From Bacteriovoracaceae bacterium UBA6200 (GTDB taxonomy: Bacteria; Bdellovibrionota; Bacteriovoracia; Bacteriovoracales; Bacteriovoracaceae), in assembly GCA_002422605.1 (NCBI GenBank), contig DISW01000012.1, forward strand, positions 65,166-129,165: a DNA stretch of 64,000 nt. Reading direction: 5' to 3'. Below the pieces are notes generated by a model. It did not search any database and was not told the origin of the DNA. It was given only the letters and a program-made list of their open reading frames with translations. The number at the start of each line of letters is the position of its first letter. The stretch's first letter is position 1. Shown here one piece after another: positions 10,101 to 18,261 of this stretch. Both the position numbers and the translations under genes were made by a program.

Positions 10101-11958
10101 CATCGAGCTGGGGAATTTTCCCTGCACCAGTTCCAACATCAACATTAACCGTTCCTGTATCAGTTATCGTAGCAGCGACTAAACCGGTACCCGTTGTTAT
10201 TGATTGAACTCCACTCCCAGCGACACCCAACGCTTTCCAGGAAGTTCCATCATGGAAATCAATTCGGTTAGTTGTTGTATTATAGATTTGCATTCCTGAA
10301 GGGGAGGCGATCAAATCCCTCTGTCCTTCAGTCATGCGTGGAATAAGAATCCCTGAACTCGTCGATTGAATATCTAGCACTCCCACAGGAGCATTGGTGC
10401 CGATTCCAACTTTTGAAAAGCTTGCGCCCCCTGAGAACTCTGAGAAAGTAGTTGTCATGGCCCCACGATCTGTAACTGTTTGGAGATCATCTTCTTCCAA
10501 AGTTAAATAATCAGGAGTCCAGCTCTCCCAATAGAAGCCATTCGAGCGAAGTAAATTTCCTGAATTGCCAGGATCCAGAAAACTAATCACTCCCGTAACG
10601 TTGTCATAATCCAGCGGACTGGTAACTGAAAGAGCACTTCGCGCTCTTTCATCAGTAAAATACAAGTTAGTACTCTCCGGCACCTTCGATGTGTTTAAAG
10701 GGATCCAGCTCCGGGAACCATCCCAATAGTCACCGGCCACACCGCCAATGATCTTGTCCTGTTTCGTAGAAAGAGTAAGAGCAAAATCTTTAATCTTCGA
10801 TTGCTCAATATCTGCAAGAGCTGCAATATCTGCATTAGTAATAGTGCCGTCTAAAATTTTATCTGAAGTCACGACTCCAGTTTCAATCGTCGCATTCGCA
10901 ACTGTTCCAGAAAGATCTCCTCCCACCGCACTTGAATCAGCTGCTGCCGGGGCCGCCCAGGATAAGTTACCGTTTCCATCGGTCACGAGTGCCTGGCCTG
11001 CAGTTCCTTTCGCCGGCGGAAGTATAAATACTAAGTCTTCAACGGTGGCACTGTTCGCTTTAAGTTCTACTTGAAAAGCATTGGGATTAAATTTCACTGA
11101 TCCAGTGACTGTTGGGTCGATGGCTTCAATTGCGGAATCAACATACTCTTTTGTTGTGGCTTCTAAAGCCGAAGCCGGATCACCTGAAAGAACAAGAGGT
11201 CCACTGAGGGTTCCGCCTGTAAGGGGAAGTTTAGTTACATCCTCAGTTATATCATCTACACAGCTCCAGAAAACAGGTCCTGGATTCATCTGAAGTTTTT
11301 GATGCGATAAACATTGCTCCACATCCGAGAATGCCATCGCTCCTATGAGGGCCCTCGCTGCTCCACCGTCTAAGCTAGACAAGTTCCCCGAAGAATCATT
11401 TACGACAATTTGGTCTGCTACTCCTGTAGCAAGCTTTGAACGAGGAATATTTCCCTGAAGCATTTCTTCTGTAACACTTCCAGCAGAAATGGCCGTATTG
11501 AGAGTTTTAGGGGCCCACTGACTTCCATTCCATGCTAAGACTTGTCCATCTGCTGCACTCATCTGCGCCAATTGTTTACTCATCTGAGATACAAAAGAAA
11601 AAGGAATGGAATGAATCGATTGAAATGGATATTTTTTATTTTCCCCATTGGTATTATCAACGACTCGAATGATGACCGTGTTGCCGTCTGGAATGTTTGA
11701 CATAATATTAGTCAAGTTACAGTCCGGAAAGTTGAGCATGACATGGAAAAGGCCATGAGTAAGTTCAACATTACTTAGTGTTTGAGTGCAAAGAATCACA
11801 TTCGTATTATTTGAGTAGGCAAGATCGAAGGAGAGATGAACTTTTCCTGAAACGGGAGAACCATTGGTATTAACTAACCGGCCACTATAACTTAAAGAGC
11901 CCACGGCGTGGGCGAAAGGTGACATTAATAGAATGAAAATGAGAATGAAAAACCTCAT
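7198..11958 (-). CDS. Giant MAT-like fibre protein with three jelly-roll-like modules
   Basis: A 1586-residue secreted fibre. The signal peptide (MRFFILIFILLMSPFAHA) precedes the common N-terminal domain (SLSYSGRLVNTNGSPVSG, then CLSHQKLQMNPGPVFWSCV near 216-233). The shaft has GGTLSGPLVL, ATTKEYVDS, LYFTDERA and repeated VGIGTNAPV units. Three insert-like globular modules can be seen. One is at about 802-905 (IDQPAVVIF...HTFRSIYGE). One is at about 1240-1372 and resembles a C1q/TNF jelly roll (MTAYQTVDSGTIVNF...NTYFVVTEM). The C-terminal 150 residues form the third (CELVINLTLTDPATVQINY...HTIKVVYRTP). There is no S74 chaperone. The combination of phage-type shaft and several jelly rolls suits a multi-specific adhesive trimer. 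The ATG at 11958 is supported by the signal peptide. Confidence 0.88.
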   Translation of the reverse strand: MRFFILIFILLMSPFAHAVGSLSYSGRLVNTNGSPVSGKVHLSFDLAYSNNTNVILCTQTLSNVELTHGLFHVMLNFPDCNLTNIMSNIPDGNTVIIRVVDNTNGENKKYPFQSIHSIPFSFVSQMSKQLAQMSAADGQVLAWNGSQWAPKTLNTAISAGSVTEEMLQGNIPRSKLATGVADQIVVNDSSGNLSSLDGGAARALIGAMAFSDVEQCLSHQKLQMNPGPVFWSCVDDITEDVTKLPLTGGTLSGPLVLSGDPASALEATTKEYVDSAIEAIDPTVTGSVKFNPNAFQVELKANSATVEDLVFILPPAKGTAGQALVTDGNGNLSWAAPAAADSSAVGGDLSGTVANATIETGVVTSDKILDGTITNADIAALADIEQSKIKDFALTLSTKQDKIIGGVAGDYWDGSRSWIPLNTSKVPESTNLYFTDERARSALSVTSPLDYDNVTGVISFLDPGNSGNLLRSNGFYWESWTPDYLTLEEDDLQTVTDRGAMTTTFSEFSGGASFSKVGIGTNAPVGVLDIQSTSSGILIPRMTEGQRDLIASPSGMQIYNTTTNRIDFHDGTSWKALGVAGSGVQSITTGTGLVAATITDTGTVNVDVGTGAGKIPQLDGTGKLVPSVETDPTVQAFAKVALPSCGAGQVLKSFGTTFSCVADVDTFLVADGTSLITSGTTISVKTEGILDTNLKGISTSCSADQILLTNGLGAFYCGNRHWGEFAGGIFFNLGSVAIGGVAADSKAILDLQSTTKGFLPPRMTTAQRDGILTPTPGLMIYNNSTNTLQYFNNTKWIDLYGGTVVLDSGTISGTVTLSKTITIDQPAVVIFTSYMKGANYPMVTLQLNGAACGQDRSFNDIGNLYSSASCVKDLAVGTHTFRSIYGETSGSVNMDTHTMSWTVIAKNAGGSAAPVAGGGESFWGENGTDLYYTEGNIGLGTSIPDSRLSVNGDISLIGSLKVKSGTFHSELKGNPAASEDLLFILPPEKGTVGQTLVTDGAGNLSWATTTPADSSIEYSKLNLSDGDIPQSKVSGLSADLSSKEPLIPTGDNTQYIRGDKTLGTLTTSVIPEGTNKYFTEDKVLGTFLDGYLVGAVAPILFTDTLLGALGKLQAQISDAGKWSKNGTAIYYNNGNVGIGTNAPVSKLQITGGDLTFDMEKGIASTSGAKMFTGPAGHTWHAQSGDPIASIFIGKDSSGTTKFMFDAVGNLSVEGLVASNVGGFKFPDGTIQTTASGSPAAFMKKTMTAYQTVDSGTIVNFNTVYSGNGGLTASGNGINLKAGHTYRLEASLNTHLGDGNGYLGYTFYNGTTNFGHGAYTDEPDSNGSYGFHSGLLEFYTPSADTTVYVRIFDDNLGNGQVTPNYNTYFVVTEMVAGGISGASDNLGSHQAAQNLQLGSHWLSGDGGNEGIKINADGNVGVGASNPTSKLEVAGEIAGKSIKTRLFNAGGKGVGACTLSSANTLGTLDQFCELVINLTLTDPATVQINYSITMPPGEAGTAGSKHIVTGINIDNVLVTTTIAGVMTADPAYPSAVYWGPTQTHFAQLAAGAHTIKVVYRTPAGGESDPLAGEDWQDRKLQVLILGYQ

Positions 11959-12110
11959 CCTTCTATTCTAAAGTGAACATATAGGGGATTTTCATTTTGT
12001 TAAGCCCAGTAATGAAGAAAGTGATAACTAGCTAATATCGCTAGACACAAATTAACTACAGAACTAGAAAGGAGGGAAATCTTTTCCTTGTTTTGCTCAA
12101 AAAATTGGCT

Positions 12111-13367
12111 TCAAGGCATGACATTATCTCGAGGCATATCCATTAGATCCGTTCCCATCTTATCAAAATACAGATCGTACTGACGGTTATAAGCTTCCAC
12201 CACTTCCGGAATTCTTATGTAATAAAAATTCTCAAAGTTCTTTGTAAAAGCCGATGTGGTTAAATTCCCTGCTCCACTAAACACTGCGCCAGTGTTATTG
12301 AATGTAAAAATTAAAAATTTATTATGCTGAAGCTGATAAATATTCTGGTTAGTTTCTAGAAACTTCGTTTCCATCCCTCGGTTGATCAAGGTATTGAAAA
12401 TTTCAAAAGCTTCATATTTTGTATTCCGTCCAACATTCTTCTTTAATTTTTCTGACCAGTAGATATCGTCATCGAGAATAAATTTAACTTTTTTACCCGC
12501 CTGAACTTCACGAGCGATAAGCTTTGTTAAAGCTCCACTAAAACGATGTGAGATACCTTCAATAAGAGTTGCTTGTCGGGCCGATTCCGTAACCTGTTCC
12601 AACGCTTTCTTACCATCAATAGGAGAGAAGAAAACCGTAATATCGCTTTCAGGCTGGGCCTTAATTTTTTCCCGGCATGTATTTAAGTTTTTAGTGAAGT
12701 TTGCCTTAGTATCCCCTGCTTCAACCATGGCCTCTACTACGCATTTATGGGCCTGAGAAAAATAAGACTTAGAAGAAGTGGTGATGAAGTTCCAATTTTC
12801 GTGATTAATACTTGTTCCAGTAGTTAAGTTTCCCGATGAGAAAACAACTTTTGAAACTTTTGCATCATTTGGGTTCACCATCAAAATTTTGTTATGTGCG
12901 TACCCAAGCCCTCCAGTGTTTCCACGGTAAACCAGATTCACTTGGCCACATTTCTTCAAATTCTCTGCCTGCTTATTTTCTTTGCCATCCAAAATCATCG
13001 TAAGCTTCACTCCATTATTCAAGGCAGAGCAAAAAGCCTTGGCCACAGAAGTGTTTCTGAAACTTAGGTAGGCCACATAAAGTTCACGGGTATCTGAATT
13101 TGTAATCCATTCAATCAAACGATAATGCGGAGAATTTTTACGAGAAACTGATAGTTCCTCATCGGCATTCTTGCAATAAACTCCCTGAGGCTTGGCATCC
13201 AGGTTCTGACCCGAATGACTAATCATCGGCCTGTCATAACTATAAGTGCGACAAGACGGATTAGTAAAAAGGACTTCGTATACAAAAGGGGAATAGTCAG
13301 AAATTTTGACTGCCCAAGAAGTGCTGGAAAAAACTAAAAGAAGGAGTAATGTTATTTTGTGTTTCAT
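12111..13367 (-). CDS. Secreted phospholipase D-like protein with degenerate HKD motifs
   Basis: A 418-residue protein with a Sec signal peptide (cleaved near SSTSWA, residue 19). It has the duplicated PLD architecture: HNK at 158-160 followed by SSGN 177-180, and HNK at 348-350 followed by SGAGN 364-368. In both halves the Asp of the classic HxK-x4-D motif is replaced (Asn165, Thr355), while the catalytic His and Lys and the downstream G-N are kept. PLD-superfamily members of this kind can be nucleases or phospholipases; the missing Asp leaves activity open. Several Cys (39, 65, 113, 140, 209, 231) suit an exported, disulfide-containing protein. In a predator an exported PLD could attack prey lipids or nucleic acid, but that is inference. 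It is transcribed divergently from yjbQ with about 90 nt between them. Confidence 0.82.
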   Translation of the reverse strand: MKHKITLLLLLVFSSTSWAVKISDYSPFVYEVLFTNPSCRTYSYDRPMISHSGQNLDAKPQGVYCKNADEELSVSRKNSPHYRLIEWITNSDTRELYVAYLSFRNTSVAKAFCSALNNGVKLTMILDGKENKQAENLKKCGQVNLVYRGNTGGLGYAHNKILMVNPNDAKVSKVVFSSGNLTTGTSINHENWNFITTSSKSYFSQAHKCVVEAMVEAGDTKANFTKNLNTCREKIKAQPESDITVFFSPIDGKKALEQVTESARQATLIEGISHRFSGALTKLIAREVQAGKKVKFILDDDIYWSEKLKKNVGRNTKYEAFEIFNTLINRGMETKFLETNQNIYQLQHNKFLIFTFNNTGAVFSGAGNLTTSAFTKNFENFYYIRIPEVVEAYNRQYDLYFDKMGTDLMDMPRDNVMP

Positions 13368-13458
13368 AGAAGCGGTTTTATGTAATTACTTCAAGAATGA
13401 AAACACGAGAACCAGCATGCTATCTATCTAATCTCGAGATAGTTAAACAGAGGATGAT

Positions 13459-13872
13459 GTGACACAACAATTCCAGCTAACACTTCCGGTCTTCCCCAAG
13501 GGATTTCACATCATTACCGCAGATGTCCTAAGGATTATCGGCCCTCACCTCCCCTCTCAAGGCCTGCTCCATATATTTATCCTCCATACTTCGGCAGCCT
13601 TGGCGATCAACGAAAATGCTGACTCGACCGTTCGACACGATATGGACAAGGGCTTTGATGTCCTGGCACCCGAGAATCAGAAATTCTACCAACATACTGT
13701 GGAAGGGCCGGACGATATGCCTGCTCACATAAAATCGATAATTGCCGGCAGTTCTGTCTCGATTCCTATTAGTAATGGGAAACTAAATCTAGGCACTTGG
13801 CAGGGGATATATTTGTGTGAATTTCGAGAGCAGGCCACTCCTCGAAAGTTAGTGATGACGATATTAAGCTAG
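13459..13872 (+). CDS. yjbQ: YjbQ/UPF0047 family protein
   Basis: A 137-residue member of the YjbQ (UPF0047) family, some members of which show weak thiamine-phosphate synthase activity; the physiological role is unsettled. Family signatures are present: LHIFILHTSAALAINENAD (metal-binding His and Asn/Glu), HDMD, a YQHTVEGPDDMPAHIKS stretch, and GKLNLGTWQGIYLCEFRE near the end. Length equals the usual 130-140. The start is a GTG at 13459: GAGG lies 5 nt upstream (13450-13453), whereas the nearby ATG at 13454 runs into a stop after two codons. The dus gene begins 20 nt downstream, so the pair is probably one transcript. Confidence 0.9.
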   Translation: MTQQFQLTLPVFPKGFHIITADVLRIIGPHLPSQGLLHIFILHTSAALAINENADSTVRHDMDKGFDVLAPENQKFYQHTVEGPDDMPAHIKSIIAGSSVSIPISNGKLNLGTWQGIYLCEFREQATPRKLVMTILS

Positions 13873-13892
13873 TCTGTTAAATCATCTATCTT

Positions 13893-14861
13893 ATGAAAAA
13901 ACTCGCTCCCATCCCCTCTGGATCGCTTTTTTTTGCTCCTATGGAGGGCATTACTGATGAGACCTATCGAAAGGTCATTCAGAATAATTATCCTGAATGG
14001 GATTATCTTGCGACGGACTTTTTAAGAGTTCCCTCGGCCGGTCGTTATCCCAATAAACATTTGGTCAGACATTTCGGTAAAGAGTTGTACGAGCTTTCTG
14101 AGATCCAAGCTAAAACCATGTTTCAGATTCTTACTTCTCATCGTGCCTTCACAGGCGAGATGGTAAAACAAATTCAAGACCTGCAGTTTCCCTGGCTGGA
14201 TATGAACATTGGATGCCCTTCTCCGACTGTTTGTAAAAATCAAGGGGGCTCTTATCTTCTCACAGACCTCCTTTCACTACGTGACTTAGTCAGATCGATT
14301 CGCCAAGGTTATACGGGCCGATTTACTGCAAAAATCCGTATTGGCTATTCTGATACTAAAAATTTTGATGACTCTATTAAAATGCTGAATGATGAAGGTG
14401 TCGAACTCATCACTGTTCACGGCCGAACTCGCGATGACATGTACAAAGCTCCTGCACGTTGGGAATTTATCGAGCGTGCCGTGAAGCTCTCTCAAGTTCC
14501 TATCATTGGTAATGGCGATGTCTGGAGTACTTCAGACATTGACCGCATGATCAAAGAAACTGGTTGTCATGGAGTGATGGTTGCCAGAGGTGCTCTCAAA
14601 GCTCCTTGGATGGCGCAGGATTACCGTTTAGGTCACTTTCATCCAACGAAGAAAGAAACCACTACTAAAATCAAACAATTCTTCACTGATTATCGATCAC
14701 TTCTTGAAGCCGAAAACATTTCAGTTCGAGGGCTTTTAAAGCAAAGTAAGTCTGTTTCAAGATTTATGTTAGATGGGATTGAAGGTTGTGAGATGGTAAA
14801 AAGGCAGTTGATGCTTTCTCAGACGGTGCCGGAGTTTTATTCGTTGGTTGAAAATCTCTAA
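13893..14861 (+). CDS. dus: tRNA-dihydrouridine synthase
   Basis: A 322-residue FMN-dependent tRNA-dihydrouridine synthase that reduces uridine in tRNA D-loops. Visible family features: FFAPMEGITD at 13-22 (FMN-binding start of the TIM barrel), the catalytic-Cys segment NIGCPSP (Cys108), KIRIGY (Lys147), TVHGRT (His176), GNGD (206-209) and VMVARGAL (228-235). The PMEG and TDFLRV forms lean toward the DusC-like branch, but the exact target uridine cannot be told from sequence. It is preceded by yjbQ and converges with the next fibre gene: its stop ends at 14861 and the fibre stop begins at 14862, with no room for a terminator between them. Confidence 0.92.
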   Translation: MKKLAPIPSGSLFFAPMEGITDETYRKVIQNNYPEWDYLATDFLRVPSAGRYPNKHLVRHFGKELYELSEIQAKTMFQILTSHRAFTGEMVKQIQDLQFPWLDMNIGCPSPTVCKNQGGSYLLTDLLSLRDLVRSIRQGYTGRFTAKIRIGYSDTKNFDDSIKMLNDEGVELITVHGRTRDDMYKAPARWEFIERAVKLSQVPIIGNGDVWSTSDIDRMIKETGCHGVMVARGALKAPWMAQDYRLGHFHPTKKETTTKIKQFFTDYRSLLEAENISVRGLLKQSKSVSRFMLDGIEGCEMVKRQLMLSQTVPEFYSLVENL

Positions 14862-17800
14862 TTATCGATAGCCTGTCACATAAAATTTGCAACTTGTATT
14901 AGCTGTACTCATGGCAAGAGAGTGGGCGAGATAAATTTTATTATCCGAAGTTTTTGGAAGCCAAAAATTATCCGAATTATAGGCTACTGCAGCCTGGCCC
15001 GCATAAGGAGACATGAAAAAATAATGATCGTAAACTGATGCCCCTTCTTTGGTGTAGATTCTAATGTCATTACTTACAGAGGCCCCTGAGTTCCCTGATA
15101 GACATCTTAAGTAAATCTTGATTTCTGTTCCTGTTAAAACAGCTGCAGGTAAATTAAAAGCCTGTTCAGCAGTCGTGTTCAAAAGAACAGTTCCAAGTTC
15201 GACTAACCCCGTACTCGTCCACCTAACATTCGATGCACTTGTCTGAACCGATCCATCCGGAAACTTCACTCCCCCAGAAACTACAACATTAGATCCATCT
15301 ACAGAAAGTGGGCTACTCCCAAGAGTCTGAGAATCAGTCCACACTGGAATGGTATTCGCCGTTCCACTACCGGAACTTGCAACAGTCGTGGCGGTATTTG
15401 TGGCGGTACTTACACAATATATAACACTAATATTTTTTGGACGAGTCTCGTTTCCTCCACTAGCACCTGTGTTGGTTGTATAATTGGCACCATAAGCGGA
15501 ACCACTATTTATCCAGAACTGGTTGGGGGCAGCATTACCAAAGGAAGACTCTGAGTGAGTATGACTTTGGATTTGTCCTACCTGCTTGGTACCTACAAAA
15601 TCACCAGTTGTTCCATCTCCGCGATCAGTTCGAGAAGCAGCATCAGGATCAGCACCAGATCCATTATCCCATCCACGTAAAAAATATCCACGGTAATCAG
15701 GAAGATTAAATGTAGATGACCCATCTCCTGATCCGTAGGAAGTACCGATGGCAGAAAATAAACTTGCATAAGAAGTTCTTGAAATAGCACTCCCATTCGC
15801 TTCAAGCCATCCACTCGGACAAACGGCCATCGGAAAAGGTCCGATGAGTCCAGCCGGATTTACGGCACTACCTCCGCCTACAACTTGCAACCATGAATCG
15901 CCATTAAAAAATTCTAAAACTGAATTTGTGGAATTGAAGCGAATAGTTCCAGGGGGTGGCATAATAGGTTGCTGAGCATCTGTTCCTGAAGGTAATGCAA
16001 TCCCATCGGTTCTTTGACTTAAATCAAGTGATACGGCGGGAGTGGTTGTTCCAATACCTACATTGCCTGAGTTTACTGTATGAATATCGGTACCATTAAT
16101 AGTCCACTTGTTATTATCAGTGGCATTATCATCAGCACAACTCCACCCAGATACAGAATTCCACTTTAAAGTTTTCCCATCGGTACAAGTATTCGCTCTT
16201 AACGAACCACCAAAACGCTCAATGAGACCATTCCCGACTGGAAAAGCTTCAAGTCCATCCAGCTTTGTTTTATCTCCGGCACTCATACTTCCCGCCGCTC
16301 CAGTGTTTGCAGCAGAAATTGAAAAAGCACCTGTAGTATTATTGTAAGAAAGAGGAGCAGATGCTGATAGACTCGTAAGTTCAAGTTTTTGAGCGAGATC
16401 AGTTTCAAGGTCAATCACATTGGACTGAGCTATTGGTGCAAGTCCTGGATCCGGATATGTTCCAGTGAGAGCACCACCCGCAGGTCCACTTGGGGCCAGG
16501 CTTGAAGCAGGTGTTTTCCACGATAGAACTCCTGAGCCGTCAGTTGTTAAAACTTGATTTATTCCCCCAGCAGTTTCAGGTAAAACCAAAGTATAGGGTG
16601 CAACTCCTGTTGGAGAAGCCTGGATGGTCACGTAATTAAGGGCTCCACCATTTTTAAGATTCAACTTTGTATTAAGGAATAAATCACCAGAGAGTGCTCC
16701 ACCTGAAAGCGGGAGTTTCGTTGGATCCGTATGATCATCATCACTACAAATCCAGCCTGATCCATCAATCCACTTTATAATTTTGCCGTCACTACAGGTT
16801 TTACTCGCTAAAGCTCCGCCTACTCTTTCTATGATCCCGTCACTTGCCGGAAATGTTTCTAGTCCATCAAGTTTTAATTTATCTGAAGCACTCATTGCAC
16901 CAGCAGCACCTGTCGTCGCAGCAGAAATGGAGAAGGCACCGGTGCCATTGTCATAAACAAGAGGAAGAGAAGCAGAAAGATTGCTGAGCCCTATTTTTGA
17001 ACTCAGGGCCGTATCAAGACCAATAACAAGAGAGGAACTAATGGGAGCAAGACCTGGATCAGGATAGTTTCCGGTTAATGCTCCTCCCGCAGGCCCAGAT
17101 GGAGCAGTGTTCGAAGCAGGAGTTGACCAGGAAAGAACACCTGACCCATCCGTTGTAAGAATTTGATTATTACTACCAGCACTTGTTGGCAAAGTCAGAG
17201 TGTAAGGTGTCACGCCTATGGGAGATGTTTTAATTGAAACATAATTTGGGGAACTTCCATTTTTCAGAGACAATTGTGAATCAATTAGTAATTCACCTGT
17301 GAGTGTCCCACCCGTGAGAGGAAGTTTTGTTGAATCAGTAGAATCATCACTACTGCACGTCCAACCAGAGACTGAGTTCCATTTTAGAACCTGACCACTT
17401 GTACACGTGTTTGTTCTAAGCACTCCTCCAAATCTCTCTACAACTCCTTCAGAAGAAGGCATTGATTCTAAAGTATCTAACTTCGCTTTATCCGTTGAAC
17501 TCATTGTCCCGGAATTAACTGTCGTTGCGGGCGGTATGGAGAAAACTCCAGAGGTGTTGTCATAAACTAGTGGAGCTGTCGCAGATAAATGGGTTAAACC
17601 AATTTTAGAAGCAAGATCTGATACAAGATTTATAACATTTGCCTGAGAAACCGGGGCTAGACTTGGATTAGGATAATTTCCTGTTAAGGCACCACCAGCA
17701 GGACCTTCAGGAGTAGCAGAAGTGATTTCAGTTGGTGTAATGGGAACCCAGGAATTTCCATTCCACGAAAGCACCTGGCCTGATGTTGCTCCCAGTTGAG

Positions 17801-18182
17801 CAATTTGTTCAGAGACATTTGCGAAGGGTACTGAATGGAGACTCTGGAAAGAGTAAATTTTTCCATTCGTCACATCAGTTACGCGGATTGCGACAGACTC
17901 CCCACTTGGTATTTGTGCTAGAACTTCATTAAGTGTTTTAGGAGAACAATTTAAATTTAACTTAGTATGAAAGACGCCATTTGAAAGTGAGACACTCGCT
18001 ATATCTTCACTACATAAAATCATCGAAGTAAGATTTGTGTAGCTCAACTCAAATTTTAAATTTACGGGGCCAGTAACAGCTGAACCATTCGAGTGGACTA
18101 GTCGTCCGGAATAACTAAGAGAATTTGCGGCCAGCAAATGTGTCGAAAGAAAACATGTTAAGAGCCCAAGGATTAACCTCAC
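14862..18182 (-). CDS. MAT-like fibre with tandem 203-aa repeats, tail-collar domain and extra terminal module
   Basis: A 1106-residue fibre starting at a GTG (18182), chosen because the signal peptide (RLILGLLTCFLSTHLLAA) follows at once. The shared N-terminal domain covers 21-150. Residues about 160-690 are two full copies and one partial copy of a 203-residue unit (GPAGGALTGNYP, MS..DK.KLD.LE, a Cys pair in TC..G..LKW....GW.C, LTTDGSGVLSW). A VGIGTTTP unit precedes a phage tail-collar domain at about 781-850 (CPSGWLEANGS, YASLFSAIGT, FNLPDYRGYFLRGWDNG), with HTH at 874-876 and RPKNISVIYCV near 914-924. The collar usually ends a protein, but here a further roughly 170 residues follow, ending in a beta module with YVTGYR. 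This extension is unusual for a collar protein. Confidence 0.9.
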   Translation of the reverse strand: MRLILGLLTCFLSTHLLAANSLSYSGRLVHSNGSAVTGPVNLKFELSYTNLTSMILCSEDIASVSLSNGVFHTKLNLNCSPKTLNEVLAQIPSGESVAIRVTDVTNGKIYSFQSLHSVPFANVSEQIAQLGATSGQVLSWNGNSWVPITPTEITSATPEGPAGGALTGNYPNPSLAPVSQANVINLVSDLASKIGLTHLSATAPLVYDNTSGVFSIPPATTVNSGTMSSTDKAKLDTLESMPSSEGVVERFGGVLRTNTCTSGQVLKWNSVSGWTCSSDDSTDSTKLPLTGGTLTGELLIDSQLSLKNGSSPNYVSIKTSPIGVTPYTLTLPTSAGSNNQILTTDGSGVLSWSTPASNTAPSGPAGGALTGNYPDPGLAPISSSLVIGLDTALSSKIGLSNLSASLPLVYDNGTGAFSISAATTGAAGAMSASDKLKLDGLETFPASDGIIERVGGALASKTCSDGKIIKWIDGSGWICSDDDHTDPTKLPLSGGALSGDLFLNTKLNLKNGGALNYVTIQASPTGVAPYTLVLPETAGGINQVLTTDGSGVLSWKTPASSLAPSGPAGGALTGTYPDPGLAPIAQSNVIDLETDLAQKLELTSLSASAPLSYNNTTGAFSISAANTGAAGSMSAGDKTKLDGLEAFPVGNGLIERFGGSLRANTCTDGKTLKWNSVSGWSCADDNATDNNKWTINGTDIHTVNSGNVGIGTTTPAVSLDLSQRTDGIALPSGTDAQQPIMPPPGTIRFNSTNSVLEFFNGDSWLQVVGGGSAVNPAGLIGPFPMAVCPSGWLEANGSAISRTSYASLFSAIGTSYGSGDGSSTFNLPDYRGYFLRGWDNGSGADPDAASRTDRGDGTTGDFVGTKQVGQIQSHTHSESSFGNAAPNQFWINSGSAYGANYTTNTGASGGNETRPKNISVIYCVSTATNTATTVASSGSGTANTIPVWTDSQTLGSSPLSVDGSNVVVSGGVKFPDGSVQTSASNVRWTSTGLVELGTVLLNTTAEQAFNLPAAVLTGTEIKIYLRCLSGNSGASVSNDIRIYTKEGASVYDHYFFMSPYAGQAAVAYNSDNFWLPKTSDNKIYLAHSLAMSTANTSCKFYVTGYR
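16113..17705 (-). repeat. Tandem 609-bp coding repeats (2.6 copies) within the collar-fibre gene
   Basis: The repeat unit encodes 203 residues. Starts fall at residues 160, 363 and 566 of the protein, exactly 203 apart. Copies have diverged in DNA but keep length, the GPAGGALTG opening and a Cys pair spaced about 16 residues apart. These are shaft-lengthening units, so fibre length may change by unequal recombination. Confidence 0.85.
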
Positions 18183-18261
18183 AAGCCTGCCTTATAACGA
18201 GATGTTAATATTTTCTTTATCGGTATAAATAGATAAAGAATTAGATCCCGAGTGAATAAGT

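Noticed and set aside
14855..14870. Terminator between dus and the converging fibre gene
   Set aside because: The two stop codons are adjacent and no hairpin is visible at the junction.
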